Source: Bicyclus anynana
Lineage: Eukaryota; Arthropoda; Insecta; Lepidoptera; Nymphalidae
Direction of reading: 5' to 3'
NCBI RefSeq assembly: GCF_947172395.1
Contig: NC_069094.1
Coordinates: forward strand, 270,501-334,500
Length of the DNA stretch: 64,000 nucleotides
Part shown: one piece after another, positions 45,096 through 59,137 of the stretch
How the letters are laid out: every line of letters begins with the position of its first letter
How positions within the stretch are numbered: the first letter of the stretch is position 1
The notes under the pieces: generated by a model
Databases searched by the model: none
What the model saw: the letters and a program-made list of their open reading frames with translations, nothing else
What the model was told of the DNA's origin: nothing
Translations under genes and position numbers: made by a program

Positions 45096-45334
45096 TGTAT
45101 GATAGCACCTACAGCTGGCTACCACAGTGTTCCTGTAAGCCTACGCTAGCACTCGCTCTACCTGACCTAAAGTTAGGTGTAGTAGATATTATATAGGTAC
45201 GGCTACGCGGAGTATCTGTCGCTACACCTACAGCCGACGAGCGCAGTGTTCCCGTAAGTTAACGTTATAACTGTCGGTACCAGTTAGGGTTGTCAACCGT
45301 ACCTTCCTATACCTACCTACTACATATACGATTA

Positions 45335-45378
45335 CTTACCATCAGGTGAGATTGTAAACTTGTAAAGAACAAAAAAAA
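45335..45378 (+). mobile_element. SINE family A tail fragment
   Basis: It has only the 3' tail, attaccatcaggtgagattg, followed by a poly-A run. The 5' part is missing. Confidence 0.6.
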
Positions 45379-45878
45379 TATACCTAGTTCCTAATTTTCT
45401 ACTTAATCGAAGGTACTGCGTACAATACTGTTGCCTATACTATTGGATAAATACATAGTAAGGTGTATTCCAAAATACTATATTTTCAATGCTGAAACAA
45501 ACAAGTATTTCATTTAAATGAATCTGCCTCTTCCTTAAATAAATTTTGGTGTTTTTAAAAATTGACAGTGATAGTGATTTTGTGGCAGTTTTACTGTAGA
45601 TAATAAATAAATAAAAATCCAACAAGTGCAAGTATAGTTTTTAAATAAATAAATATTTAAGTCAGTAAGAATTTTTTGGAAGTATTTTTTTTTATTCATT
45701 GTCATTTTCCTTAAAATTTTATTTTCCTTTAAGCGTACTATATTCTAGGTTTGTCTAAGGAATATTTCACTGAAGAAATGTTGGCAACCCTAGTGGCAGT
45801 GCCAGTGCCCACCTACAGTAGGTGCAGCGGATACTCCTACGCGCGCTATCTGCGCACGCGTCCGTTCACCGCCGATAG

Positions 45879-45916
45879 CACACACGCACACACACACGCA
45901 CACACACACACACACC
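45879..45916. repeat. CA dinucleotide microsatellite
   Basis: An (ac)n run interrupted by single g substitutions. It produces the THAHTH-like frame at 45751-46035, which I do not consider a gene. Confidence 0.8.
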
Positions 45917-46700
45917 TACGCAGCTCCGTCAGTATACCAACACACACTCGCACAGTGCTTCACGTAGAGGAGGTGGACGTTGCACCTGTCTTTGGAAGTC
46001 ATTGGGGTAGAGAGGCTATTATAAATATGACCTGATGAATTCCTCTCCATAGATGTGAAAAGCTTAGGAGTGGGTGCGACCATAATAGTCCATCAACTGA
46101 GCATGTACTGGATGTACCTACTGGATGGAAGCCTGTTGGTTATACAAGATGCATATACTTATAGCGCTTAGACACACAACGCTGTTTCAATTCCTAATGA
46201 GTGGGCAAGTTTAAGGCGATATGAAGATTTATCAAGGCAAAAACACCAAATATTTCATAGCCCGCGAACCAGGAACTCATGATCCAATCATCAGGAACTC
46301 ACGATCCAAGTCAGATAGGCTAATCATGATCACTGCATCAACGATGAAGTTCTATTACCTATGTACCTATCTATTTTCGTACTCTCAATCATATTGCTAA
46401 CAAATATAATATAGCATTATTATGGTGTAATGAATCACAATACAATTAGGTATATAGATATACCTACCTCAGTGGTGACTGGTGAGTCAGGGATGGGTAC
46501 AACGAAAACTGAACGCTGTTTCACTGCCGCTATCGGCTGCCACTCGTAGGCCGGAGGTAAATACCTACTTTGACTCATTGTTTGTCTCCAAACCTTATTG
46601 GTGAGAGAACTACATTCTAATTTTATCCACAAACTACAACAAAGCTACGATCAACAATAAATTATTGATCTAGGCAAAAATTTAAAATAGTCAAACCCTA

Positions 46701-46985
46701 GATCATCATCTACAACTATCTGAATGAGAGGGGTTAGGGCTTAGTCCATCTCGCTGGCCCAATTCTCTACGTGTGTGAAGTCTGCCAATCCGGGGCAGAA
46801 TTAAGAAAATCCTCTGGTAGGTATGCAAGTTTCCTCACAATGTTTTTCCGTGACCGTTTGAGACACGTGATATTTAATTTCTTAAAATGCACATAATTGA
46901 AAAGTTGGAGGTGCATTACCCAGACCAGATTCGAACCTACGCCCCAAAACAAAGGCAGAAGTAATATCCATTAAGCTATTAGGTA
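46701..46985 (-). mobile_element. tRNA-derived SINE (family B), near full length
   Basis: In reverse orientation it has a tRNA-like head at 46925-46985 with the B box (gattcgaacctacg on the plus strand), the body motif gtttgagacacgtgatattt, and a tail region with cctctcatt and GAT repeats. It abuts a second copy at 47002. Confidence 0.7.
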
Positions 46986-47001
46986 CGTCTCTTGAGAGAT
47001 C

Positions 47002-47165
47002 ATCATAATCAACATCAACATAATACATCATTAAACAACTCATATTTGGCTCACTGTTGAGCACGAGTTTCCTCTCAGAATGAGAGAGGTTATGCTAATA
47101 GAGCTGGCCCAATGCGGATTGGCAGTCTTCACACACACAGAGAATGTAAAAAATTCTCAGGACCT
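47002..47165 (-). mobile_element. SINE family B, 5'-truncated copy
   Basis: It contains the tail (atatttggctcactgttgag), the middle (cctctcagaatgagag) and caatgcggattggcag, then stops. It is arranged head-to-tail with the copy at 46701-46985. Confidence 0.65.
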
Positions 47166-48270
47166 CTAGATTTCTCTAGATACAAGAATCTCTACCACAG
47201 AAAACATAATTATAAACTACAATCTCCTCATGTGCTTGTAATTTTAGTAGATTTACTTTCAGACTCACTGTAAAGCTGCAAACCGGCTGAAGAAGACATA
47301 GGTCTTCTATAAGTAGGTACCTACTATGGTAGTGCAATATTTGTGTTACGAATACCGGGGTTTTTGAGGCATCGTAAGTAATATCTTCTTATAGGTAAAT
47401 AATTTGTATATATTTTAATTTATTATGCTATAGAATAATAGCACAGTCGGAAAATCCCAAAAAATTACCTTTTTACGAAGTATAGGTACATATGTGATCT
47501 AAAAGTTTCAAACTTTCAAATTCTAATTATAGACCAGGCGCTGTGTGGTATTGAGAGTACAGAGTAGGTATAGAATTTTGAACTCAGAAAAGTATGCAGA
47601 TTACGATTATGTATGTTGCCAAGAGGTTTGTTGGTCCATTTATTGTTATATTTAGCCCCTTTTGGTGTCGAGTGTATAGACTTAGCAAATTATTTGTATC
47701 AGTTTTGTTGCTTGTTTTTAGTATTAAGAATATCCAATTCTGACCTCCAAACTACTTGAGAATTTTTTGCAAGAAAGAAAAATCCAATAACTTTATTCTA
47801 TTAGCCTCAGGGACTCGATTTCATGTCTCATGAACCTCATCGGTTACTAGACTATAATATCGATACAGGTATACCTATCTTTGAATTGTTTTGTAAAAAC
47901 GTGTAGGTACCGAGCATCATCCGCCCGACCATGTTATCAGGCGGGTCGTTCATCGTTATCAGTAACAGGAAAATGTAAATTAATATATAGGTAGGGTATA
48001 TCTACCTCTTGTGTACGAACTCGTGCGCGAATTTGTGGGATTTTAAAATTTCAAGTAACGAAATTTCCGAACAAAATAAAATAATAATTTCGATAATTTC
48101 ATCATACATACCTACGTATAATACTATGTACGTACTAGATATACTTATCTAGGTCGTACATGGTAGATAAAATGTTCAATTGCTTAGTTGAATTGGTTAG
48201 TACCTATCTGAAATGATCAGTGAATAATTATATATTATATATTAACCCTGTATATACTAGCTACATATAT

Positions 48271-48712
48271 ACAGGGTGCTTGGGACACGGGCTTTTTCCA
48301 TAACTTAAAAGTGTTGACAATAGGAGCCGAACTGCATAACTATACTTTTCATCTGATTTTTTTTTTATGTTTTCTTACAAAGTAATTAAAGTAATTTCGA
48401 TTGTCCATGTAACACACGCATTTATCTATCATATCATTTTAAAATACGTAATCGTAGTGGTGAGACTGCCGAGACTGTCGATATCGACGAGATATTGCAA
48501 CTGGCACTCCGCACTTCATTAGTAAGTTACTTCAATGAATAAGTTTGGCTAGATCATTATAAAAGGATGTGATTTAACACAATTTAAGATCTATTTAAAA
48601 AAGAAATATTTTTACTCTATACTGAAACTATTCATTTTAAAAGACATGTTACTTAGACATTTTAATGAATTTTCCTTAAAGAACTAACGAGTACTCCGTA
48701 TAATTAACATTA
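48271..48712. mobile_element. Second, diverged copy of the acagggtgc MITE family
   Basis: It starts acagggtgcttgggacacgg after a tatat flank and shares internal segments with 18171-18726 (aggagccgaactgc, then the run of T and the atttaaaaaagaaatattt region). The right terminal repeat is eroded, so the end is approximate. Confidence 0.6.
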
Positions 48713-49912
48713 AAATATATGATTGAGACCACAGAACATATAACGTATAAGCATCAGCTTATTCAACTATCAAATAACAAATAAGTATCTACTTAATCAA
48801 ATCAAATAGGAAAAGGTAGGTCCTTATTTTCCAAATATATACTTAGGTATACTAAGTAATGAAAATCAACTTACCCGAAAGTGATTACCTATATTCCGTT
48901 TACACCACATACAATTTTTTAAGCAAATTTAAATTCTTCTTTGTGATTAGAACATTTTTCATATCAAACGCGAAAAGGATCTAAGGAACCTATGCAATAT
49001 GTAAACTTGTAGGTACTTGTGCATAAAATATATTGGTATCTAAGCACATATTATTACACAGGTGTTTATTGTAACTTGTACTATTTTCTATAATGAATTC
49101 ACACATGTATAAATAAGCTAATAGTAGTTAGTGAACTACTGCCAAATGTAGAGAGGATACCGCGTCTGATCGCGCGGGGGGAGAGGTGCGGGGACGGAGG
49201 ATAATGTGTTGAAATGTTATGTTACTCGTAAATTGATTGTACATTTTTTATAGATATGTACTCGTAGCTTGACTGCAATCACGCCTAATAGTAAGTTCTG
49301 TTGACTTAAATATATATATGCTGTAGAACAGTGATTCCCAAAGTGGTCTATACCGAAAAAAAGATTGGGGGTCCATTAAATGAAAATGGTTTCCACGATA
49401 GTAGATCATAACACATACACTGATAATATCTAACTATTTTTACATCATATTATCTTAAATATCAAAACATATACTTACATTATTTTAAAAGTAACTATGA
49501 AGTAAAAAAATATTATATATGTTTATAAAATTGTGTAAATTGTATGATATAGAAAATCAATATCAAATAAGTAAGGGGTCTACCCAACACGGAAAAAACA
49601 TGGCAAGGGATCTACGACATAAAAAAGTTTGGAAAACTCTGCTGTAGAATATAGATGGCAGGGAGGGAATCCCATATCTTGTCAGAGCGAATCGTCAGGA
49701 ACGAAGAATCAGAACGTTTGTTATTACTAGCTACCAGTCCAAGAAATATCGATTACGTAAGAGTGTAGACTAGATTATTGCGTTGCCTGCTTCTATAAAG
49801 GTATCTAACTACTAGGGTAGGAGCAGAGGTATCCTAGAACTCATCCATACCAGCCTATTTTTCTACTACAGGGTCAGGCCTTTTTTCTTAAAGGAGATAA
49901 GAGAACAGATCG

Positions 49913-50236
49913 TCATCATCATCATTATCAACCCATATATTCGGCTCACTGCTGAGCTCTAGTCTTCTCTCAGAATGAGAAGGGTTAGGCCAATACCCAA
50001 TAACCACGCTGGCTCAATGCGGATTGGCAGACTTCACACACGCAGAAAATTAAGAAAACTCTCTAGTATGCAGGTTTCCTCACGATGTTTTCCGTCACCG
50101 TTTGAGACACGTGATATTTTAAATGCACACAACTGAAAAGTTGGAGGTGCAAGCCCCGGACCGGGTTCGATCCTACGCCCTCTGGAACCGCAGAGGTCAT
50201 ATCCACTGGGCATATCCACTGGGCTACCACGGCTCA
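49913..50236 (-). mobile_element. tRNA-derived SINE (family B), full length
   Basis: The complete element is in reverse: GAT-repeat tail, atattcggctcactgctgag, body with tttgagacacgtgatatttt, and tRNA-like head with B box (cgggttcgatcctacgccct). It is the cleanest copy in the window. Confidence 0.75.
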
Positions 50237-50289
50237 GAAAACAGATAATATGGACCTAAGACATAGTTTCTTAGACATAGATTAGGGTT

Positions 50290-50535
50290 ATCTAGGGTTT
50301 TGATTGTTTGTTTGTATTAAAGTTGTTAGGCTCTGAAACTACTGAACCGATTTGAAAAATTCTTCAAAAAGGCCAAGCCCCGAGGCCCGTACCCTTTTCG
50401 ACACCCTCGGGTTAAGATGACCCCACTGTTGGGAAGCTACACTATCCCCGAGTGCTATAGCAACTATTTTATCACCGTAGTCCTACGGGAACGGGAACCA
50501 CGTTGGTGAAACCGTGTGGCATCTGCTAGTAACTT
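50290..50535 (+). repeat. Dispersed repeat with LINE-like 3' end
   Basis: It contains gaaactactgaaccgatttg, tgttgggaagctacactatc and ctacgggaacgggaaccacg, ending gcatctgctagta. This layout is common in lepidopteran repeats. A segment of about 50 bp with gccaagccccgaggcccgta looks like an insertion within it. Confidence 0.5.
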
Positions 50536-51361
50536 ATAATGTTAAGTAATCTGATGACAACGTCAGATGAGTCCCGATCTCGTGGCCGGGACGCCTCTAA
50601 TGTCGTCCTCTCCAAAACACGGGCAGGTAGATAACTCCTCTAACTTCCCAATTTCGTGTTACTACTGAAAATTTCTTGGGACGGCGAAAAACCCGTTTCA
50701 TAGCCTGACCTAGCACTCGAACTCATAACCTCATAACTCAAAGTCAACCAGTGAACCAATTACGCTATCAGGTCATATACTAACACCGTCTCAATACTAA
50801 GTCAATAAGTAAACACACTCAGTGCGCAGTGTTTCTGTTAACTTGTCGCAGTAGGTAATAGCGAAGAAAGAGCTCCATTACCCACTCGTGTCCTAAGGAC
50901 ACTGAGCAGAAATTTATGTTACACATATTCATTTAATATAATATAAGTTAGTAAGGTAAACCGATCTATCGATATATCTAATCATTGTATGCGATCTGCG
51001 TCTCTACATACTCGTAACTAGCCCGCATACACCGCGTGATGTGATCATAATGTTCACCTATATTGAAGGAGCTATTAATTCCACCTTTTGTTATAGTCCG
51101 CATTGTTGGTAATTGCAACGGTTGTCGATCATGTGGGAACTTTGTGTTGAGTGTATTGTATTGGGACAAATTATTCAATATTTTTACTTAGGTTAGGTAT
51201 TATTACAGCGTTTTCCGTTGTGAGCTCGCCGTTCTAGCTCCTTGGGGCGTCCATCGGCTCTTCGAACTAAGAGCACGGCGTTTTAAAGTCCATATAAGAA
51301 GCCTATGTTCATCGGCTGATAATGATTATGATCATGATGAATATGTAAGAAATGTAAACTT

Positions 51362-51432
51362 CAACAGTTCCATGGTAAAGCATACTCCACTCCGTTTGGT
51401 TGTGGGTTCGATCCCATCGGCTGGATTTTTAT
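51362..51432 (+). mobile_element. tRNA-like B-box fragment
   Basis: The plus strand reads gtgggttcgatcccatcggc, a near-consensus B box, preceded by a degraded A-box region. It is probably a SINE remnant. An RTE-type scrap (ccatcggctcttcgaac, reverse) lies 100 bp upstream. Confidence 0.4.
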
Positions 51433-52284
51433 CGTATCAACTGCTAACAGTATTTCCGACAAATTGACGACCATATTTTGAAAATATTGAAAAGATAATA
51501 TTTAAAAATATGGCATTTGATATATTTAACATTTTGTATCACCATTTATTTAGTGAGTATATTTGGATAATAAAATTTTTAAGAACTTAATACGTAGGAC
51601 TCGTGTAAGTAAAAGTAAGTTTATATAATTATAAACTAATGTTCAAGGAAAATGATTGCAGAGAGTTATTTACCGCAGTTTTAAGTAAACTTGAGTTTAA
51701 AATTTAGGTACGATCCAAAAATATCCTCTGACTCAAATGAGGATAATACAATATAATATGTACCTATTGTACTGTACCTTTGGTACAGTATCCAGTTTAT
51801 CGGTTATTGAGTAATAATTACAAAATATTTCTCTTTGCCGACTACACCGGACAGTAAGTGGGAAACCATCGTTTGTAAACAGAGCAATAACTTCACCGGC
51901 TATGCAGAACACGTCCTATAAATATAGTTTAATAGAATTATCTATGCAGCCCTGGTTTCCGCAGAATAACCAGAGTTATAGAACATAGCACTATTAAAAA
52001 AATAACATACACTTGGAACAATTTGTATGAAAAGGTACATATCTAAGTACAGGCTACGTAAGTACCATAACAATAACGTGAAGCCCGTAATTACAAATGA
52101 GAGTAAAAAACAAACCTCAATCAAGCTTATCATCGCAGGAAACGAATATCCATTCCAACCTATCTGTTTCGTGTTCGACGACTGATAAACAACTTCGTAT
52201 CTACTGCGTAGGGCGACCGCACACTGAAAACATTTCACTTATTTTACTTTACTCTAATGTATGTACTTACGCGATACGATGCGA

Positions 52285-52445
52285 TGTGATGGAGGGAACT
52301 CTTCTCGGATTATCTCTGCGTGATCTAATCAGGAATTGGGAGAACCACAGAAGAAACAAAACCACATTGCTCAACAAGCCGCAAAGCTGAAGTGGTAATG
52401 AGCGGGGCACATAATTCGAAGAGCCGAATGGGGTTTGGAATTCCA
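52285..52445 (+). mobile_element. RTE-like LINE fragment, frameshifted
   Basis: The frame reads LLGLSLRDLIRNWENHRR, resembling the LGVSLRDxIRNEEIRRRT block of RTE-type polymerases. After a frameshift come the residues of the WAGHIxRR block (aatgagcggggcacataatt). It is short and decayed. Confidence 0.6.
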
Positions 52446-53983
52446 AAGCTGGAATGAGCATTTGAATAAAAATTAATTTTGCGTTATAAAAAAAGCGTTA
52501 CAAGAGGCATATGTCTCTTTATTGAAAAGCAAAGTATTAGAAAGTACGTTGTACTACTTTTAAGATGCCTATAATTATAAGAATGCACTGCGTATTATGG
52601 ATAACACAGGAAATAAAAAATCAAGTTGGTTTCCCTAACATTTAAAATCTGACAATAAGGCTACGACCAAATTGCATTATATCTTGCATTGCATAAAGTA
52701 TAGGTACAATAAGTTTATTAAATTAAACTCAGATAAGTTCCGTTTAGCTCGTATGTAGCAGCCCTTATAGTTTGGTACAGTTCAGCCCATGGGTTATCGA
52801 CGGGGCTCGGTGGCAACCCTTTATAAAAAGATGCTGTCACAGATGACACTGTTTACGACTTTTTGTATGTAGGTAAAAAGTTCTGATAAGTGTCGCTCGT
52901 AGATAACGAAATAACTGAAACTACTACGGTATAACAAAATGTTAAGCCATTCGATGGACTCTCTTGCAGCTGTATTATTTAAATAAACATCTCAGCTGAA
53001 AGGTAGAAAATTAGTCCTCACTTACACGAACTAATTCAGTTACCTATTTGGTTAGTCATCTCAGAGTATATCCAAAAATAGCCCGTTACTCATAAATGCG
53101 CAGTTCGAAGGTCCATTCTATGTTGTCACTCGAAGGTCGCCATATTTAACACCACTAACCTACAGGAAACTATAAATGTCAAAGGTTATAAATAATAGGC
53201 ATGCCTAATGAGTTTACTTAGATACTTTCGTTTTTGTGTTTGTAAATGTAGTTTTGAAATGATTTATCTGTGTAACCAGTAATCAAATATTCTACAGTTT
53301 TATTGGACGTCAAGCCGTTAGGGCTACAGGCATGTGAGATTACTTGATCGTTAGTGGCTGACACCAGAAAGTGACATGTTTATTTTTTCACATTGCAGCG
53401 CTTTAATGCAGCCATGCGTAGCGAATCATCATCATACAACGTACGGTAGAACGCGCTAAAGCTCCTCGAACGTGCTTATAGACACTTTGGTCTTTGAAGA
53501 TATGGAACCTTGAAAAACGGGAACCTGAAAGGGCATTCCATAAGTTCGCAGTGTAATCAAGAGACGAAATGCTCGTACGAGTCCAAGGGACATCAACTAC
53601 GTTAGTGTTCAAAATTATATCTTGTAGAAAACCAGCAGATAAGCTTTCGGCTATCTTACCTTTTGTTTACCACAATATTAATAAAGAATAATGATATCTC
53701 TTCATAAATTTATATCTATAAAGCAAAATAAACATCTGGACATTATTGTAAAACAATAATTGTTAACCGACCTACCTAACATATCCTACCATTTTTTTAT
53801 GAGACTCAGGATTTTGTAAATTGTTTCCAGATAGGTATTCCTTAAGGAAATGTCAAACAACAAATCACCTACCTACCCATAAATTAATACAAGTATGAGG
53901 TATTAAAAACAATGAGACAAAGCCACGTATCTGCAACAAAAACACATTTGTTGGTCGTCCATTGAGTCGGATGTCGCACCTAC

Positions 53984-54107
53984 GTCCGGCTAGCATGTGG
54001 CGACCATCCGCGCCCGTCACAGACTCTAATTGTTCTCCTGCTTTGATGGCCAGAAGCGACACCAATGCGTACAAACACATCCTTAAAGCGACTATTATTA
54101 GGTTCAT
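53984..54107 (-). CDS. Candidate first exon encoding a signal peptide (unconfirmed)
   Basis: The ATG at 54107 starts MNLIIVALRMCLYALVSLLA, which has the hydrophobic core of a secretory signal peptide, followed by a polar segment (EQLESVTGADGRHMLAG). A GTAGGT donor at 53983-53978 would end the exon after 41 codons plus one base. No partner exon is found nearby, and a read-through frame continues to 53865. It could be a fragment of a secreted-protein gene, a pseudogene or chance. Confidence 0.2.
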
Positions 54108-55188
54108 TCTTCTTTGGCACAGCGTTTTTAAACCTGGAGCCAGATGGTCTGCACTGCCACAAGAACGCTTTATGCTACAAGTGTCAAAGCAATTGCTGTA
54201 GTTGTATCAATAGACGAGCCAATTTACCAATTTCTATTTGAGTTGGCAGATAACTTTTGTTGGTGCGTTGGTTCTGGCTATGTACTACGATCTAATTATT
54301 ATTATTACTAGAGCCGATTTTAATCTATTATGTACGGTTATGAGTCAATTGCCGTGGTACAATTGGCTACAAGTCAATGAATGTTTGCGACCACTTCAAT
54401 GGGAATGCTTTTATTCAGAACACTGAACCATTTATAGCGTTATTGCTTGAGTAAATACGTACATAATAATGATATAAACGTAAAAGAACATTTATTCTAT
54501 ATTAGGTATGTCATCGTTTAAATTAAGTAAGTAGGTATATTCTTGTAAATATACAGTAGACACCTTTTTAACTGTTCCAATTTTATAACCATTAATATCT
54601 TGGAAATACAGAAAGATGTTGGTTAGTAAAAATGATGTCGTGAATCGTGATCCAACTAGTTGGCACGTTTACAGACGGTTTAACGTTCGCCCAATGTTGG
54701 GGATAATGATAGGAACGCCGTAAATCCCTTGTTTGTACAGATAACAAAAAACAACGGACAATGCGTTTTTAATACGATTGTCATTGATACCGGCGCGGGC
54801 GCATGTGGCACAGATTACGGTCATTTCTAGTGGAGGAGTCGTTCAATAGTAAACTATTCATGTTCCCATAGAGGGAATGAAAAGGCTCTTACACTACTAA
54901 TTACACTTTCTATTCTGTATCGTCGGTTCAGCTGTTAGCCAATGCAGCTTTGGAGCAGAAGATCCAAAATTCGAGTCCAAGGTCGGTCTAAATATTGAGA
55001 TTTTCTTCCAAGATGTGTTGAGTAAAACTTATTTAGTGGTTAGAAAGTTGGAAGTGCTACCCCCGTGTCTAAAGCTGATCTATTACAAGTGTTAAACATT
55101 ACCATCCATAGCTCGTATTGGACAAGCACGATATATTCGTCCCTATAATTTGGAATGCCGAGTTACTCGTACTTATTGAGATTTATTG

Positions 55189-55473
55189 AGCCGTGATAGC
55201 CCAGTGGATATGACCACTGCATCCGATTCCTGAGGATGTCCGTTCGAATACAGTCCGGGGCAAGCAAACTTTTTAGTTGTGTGCTTTTTAAGAAATAAAT
55301 ATTACGTGTCTCAAACGGTGAAGGAAAAATATCGTGAGGACACCTGCATACCTGAGAATTTTCTTTATACTCTGCGCGTCTGAAGTCTGTGTGGACTATT
55401 GGCCTAACCCCTCTCATTATGAGAAGAGACTCGAGCTCAGCAGTGAGCCGAATATGGGTTGATAATGATGATA
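55189..55473 (+). mobile_element. tRNA-derived SINE (family B), full length
   Basis: Head gtgatagcccagtggatatg with the B box cgttcgaatac, body acgtgtctcaaacggtgaag, and tail agccgaatatgggttgataa with GAT repeats. Confidence 0.75.
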
Positions 55474-56367
55474 GAGATTTATTTACGCTTAGTGATTGTG
55501 AATAAATTAAAAATAAACATATTATAGTATCAGAGAGGATGAGTAGTGCTCATTACCGTGTATCAACTGGTACGGTCGCAGTACTCGATACTATTAATAA
55601 GTTTTAATAATCGTAGTGTAATAACCCGCGGCGTTTGAACCCGCGCCAATCCAGATGCGACGTGTGATTGCTCCTATCATAGGCCGAGAGCCTGCAGCTG
55701 ACAGACATACCTCATTATGGGAACGCCGAAATTTTGCCAGTTCGTGCTCCTACCATAGGTAAGATTAGAACCTACTGTAAACAATTATGGAGTCTAGCTT
55801 TCGAAAGTAGCAGATGTAAAGGTTACCCATATAAATATTTATTTACACTTCTTGAGCAGTTGAGGATATGGACCCTTGAAACCAAAACTTGTTCTCGAGG
55901 TTAGAAATCCAATTTTCTTTGGAAAAATCAATATATATTACAGAAATAAAAAAATATCACTTTTTGTCAGCAAGTGGCTTGGCAATATTATTTTAAATAT
56001 TGGTTTCGAGTTTTAAATATTGGTATTTATTTTAAATATTGGTTTCGAGAATTTTTAGTTAAAATATTTGAAACCTGGATTTCCACTATTACATGGACTT
56101 CCATACATCACTCTCGAGCCGCCAGCAACCAGCGGCTCCGTGCAATGAATGAATGGAAGTCCCCGGTCCACCTAGTAACCGGGAGATGTACCTACCTACC
56201 TAATTGTCACTTGGGTACTTGGTACGTTTCCGTGACCGTGTGGTTATTATCAGGTGACATTAGAAATTGAGGCTCTCGATATCGATACGATATCAGTTGA
56301 TAGGAACCTCTTTTACAAATGTACCATGACATTATTCTAAATTACAAAATGTACATTATAATTTCAG

Positions 56368-56404
56368 TGTGCAGTAATGTTCGCGTCGCACAGCACACTG
56401 CGCG
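56368..56404 (+). CDS. Candidate small 5' coding exon (unconfirmed)
   Basis: An acceptor (ttataatttcag) at 56367 and a strong G|GTGAGT donor at 56405 bracket 37 bases that contain ATG followed by FASHSTLR. It lies at the edge of a GC-rich island. It could be the start of a plus-strand gene continuing past the window, but no further exon is recognised and the translated part is too short to identify. Confidence 0.2.
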
Positions 56405-59137
56405 GTGAGTGGCGCCGCCGCCCGCTCGTAAAGCGCGGCTATTGTTGTTATTTGTTAATTAATGACGTCGCGGTCTTTATGGCTCCGTGACTCGACTGAA
56501 ACTTTGGGAGGGGTTGTCTATTGATATGCATTTCCCCACAATTTTTTTTCACGAACTTTCATCCATTTTCACTTTAGAACCTTAAGAGATCCACGGTAAA
56601 GATTTCGATGCGAGAGTCTTTTGGGTTTGATCCTTATTTATTTATTTGTAGGTACACCACAACATACAACAAAAACACTACAAGGAGGAAGCAGTACGTA
56701 CACAAGAGGCGACCTTATCGCTACATAGCGATTTCTCTCAGGCAACTTTAGGTTTCGGAAAATGTAAGAAAACGAAAATGCAGATCTTGCTCGGCGGGAC
56801 TATTGTGGCATCAAAAGCATCTTTTCAAGATCATGTATACCATAGGTATTCAGAATTTTATACTGTTAATTACCAATTACTTTTAGCCGTAGCACTAATT
56901 AGTGTGCTACATGTGCTTCCGATAACACTTATCACGGGCGAATATTGGGCGGCGGTAGAGTGAGGTACGCATTAGCACACAGGTGCACAGGCAGGGTAAC
57001 CGGATGCGGTTGCGGTCACCGGCACAGTTATTTATGTTATATATAATTGGTTACCTACGCTCTACATATCGGCTGTACGATTGCATCTGACTTTGTATTA
57101 TGTGATGTTCCTTTTAATTAAAATATAATTCGGTATGATAGAGAGAAGAAACTATCTTTTTATCTCGTTTTGAAATTACCAATTTTCTTCTTTGTTATCA
57201 CAGAATAGAGTATTAATCTGAGTGACTTATCAACATTTTATGCTAGGCGGAAGTAGAAAACAAATTAGACATAAGGATATAGCTTGAACATACGAGAACT
57301 TTTGCGTTTTTAATAAATGAAAGTTTTATTTAATTTATATTTCATTATCTAAAATAATGTATCGTGATGTATTTTGTAACGTACACAATGCTATTTCTTC
57401 GATTGTATCCATGTGATTGATGATCTTGACTTTTCAGAAGTGCTTGTAAACTAAGCCGATAAGCCTATATTGAAATGAATGAATTTTGAGTTCGAGTTTG
57501 GGTTTGAGTTTCGAGTTTGATGGTGGTTTGTCACCATTGACAGACAATTAAACGAATTATTAATATTTTATAAAAATAGAAATATATATAGGTTTAACCA
57601 GTGAGGTGTACGATACAAAGAGGTATAAATACCAATGCAAGGATAAAAAATTACAAAATTCTTAATTTATTTAATTTTGTTGTTACAATTTTTTTATTAT
57701 TTTCCTTATTTAAAAAAATAACTTTGAACCAAAGAAAACATATGTACAAGTACTTGAACGTGAAATACTAAAGTGCTATTTGCATTTAATTGAGTCATAA
57801 GAATAATAAATTCTGTTTATAACAAATCTTTAAAATTTTTCTTAAAATTGCTACTCCTATTGAAGTTCGTTGATGATTTTGGCTGTCTGTATTTTGAACT
57901 CTGCAGTCCTGAATACTGAAGCTGAGCTTTTAATGAACCACTAGCGCAGGATTTTAAGCTGCTATGTTCTTCATCCCATGTTCCTATTATCTTGTATCTT
58001 GCTTGGACAATCCGGTTACTTGGCACTTAAAGTGTATGTCGTAGACATTCCATCTACCTAGGTGCATATCGAGTGCTACTGATGCATCTATACTTGTAGT
58101 TTGACATAGCCGTTTCTAGATGTGGCATCACCTCACTGGGCGCTTATACTGTGCTGATAACAGTGCGGCTGCACCTGAGCCTGCGGTAACAAGTCGCCAT
58201 TGTTCTTTTATTGTGTATTTTTATCAAAGTGGGTACTGAGTGACTGCGTGGGCTCGGTAGGAAAATACCTATTGGTGTTGTTGTTGTTCGGATTTGGAAT
58301 TCCGAGACGTGTTATTGTGTCCACAGTGTTATTAAATGTGAATTCTTGTAATAAAAACACGATTTTAGAAGAAATATTAATAAATTATGAGGGTATTTTT
58401 AGGAGGCTTTCATTCTTATACGGGTTTTGTATAGATCTACCACGCTGCTTTCATGCAATTTGGTATAATATATGGCTAAATAAGTACAGTAGGTACTATT
58501 AATAATGATATTGGTTCAGATCTTATTGTATCTACTCTCTGCCTCACGGAGGTAGAATATCATCAAGTTCTTACTACTAGATACTACAACTGATATAATA
58601 GTAAAAAAAAAAGTTTAATATTTCATAGCTTAGCTCCAGGACTCACAGGCTCACTATACTATGCAGTCAATTATGCATTGAGAGAAAACTGGTGAATCAA
58701 TTTCAAACATATATATGTTAACTATGCTGCCTTGTTGAACTTGTTAATCTAAGGAATAAGTTCTAAAGAGGTAGGAGATAAGTGTATACCTATGTACTAT
58801 ACGTGTATATGTACGTACTTAAGTACTCGAAAGGCTTTAAAATTAGGAGGTTGTTTTTAGATTCCTATTGTAATAAGTTATGAATGTTTACGAGAGGTGT
58901 CCACTCTGTCCTCGGCCGCACACGAGAACACTTTTAAGGCTTCTCGGCTGAGCCAAGAAGCGCGCATTAATCCTGCGCTAGCGGAAGTAGAGACGAGCGA
59001 CTGTGAGGCGGGCGGGTTGCTTCACGCCACATAAAGCGAGCACCCGGAGAGTACCTCTACTGCATACTGCGGCGATTGTCGCAAAACTGTCGAGCAGTTG
59101 TCGCATCTTCTTTCGTAATTTTATTTTTGTATATACT

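Noticed and set aside
45751..46035. 94-codon frame with THAHTHAHTHTH
   Set aside because: It is generated by the CA microsatellite.
58200..58502. 100-codon plus-strand hydrophobic frame
   Set aside because: It is an AT-rich chance frame with no family resemblance and no splice or promoter signals.
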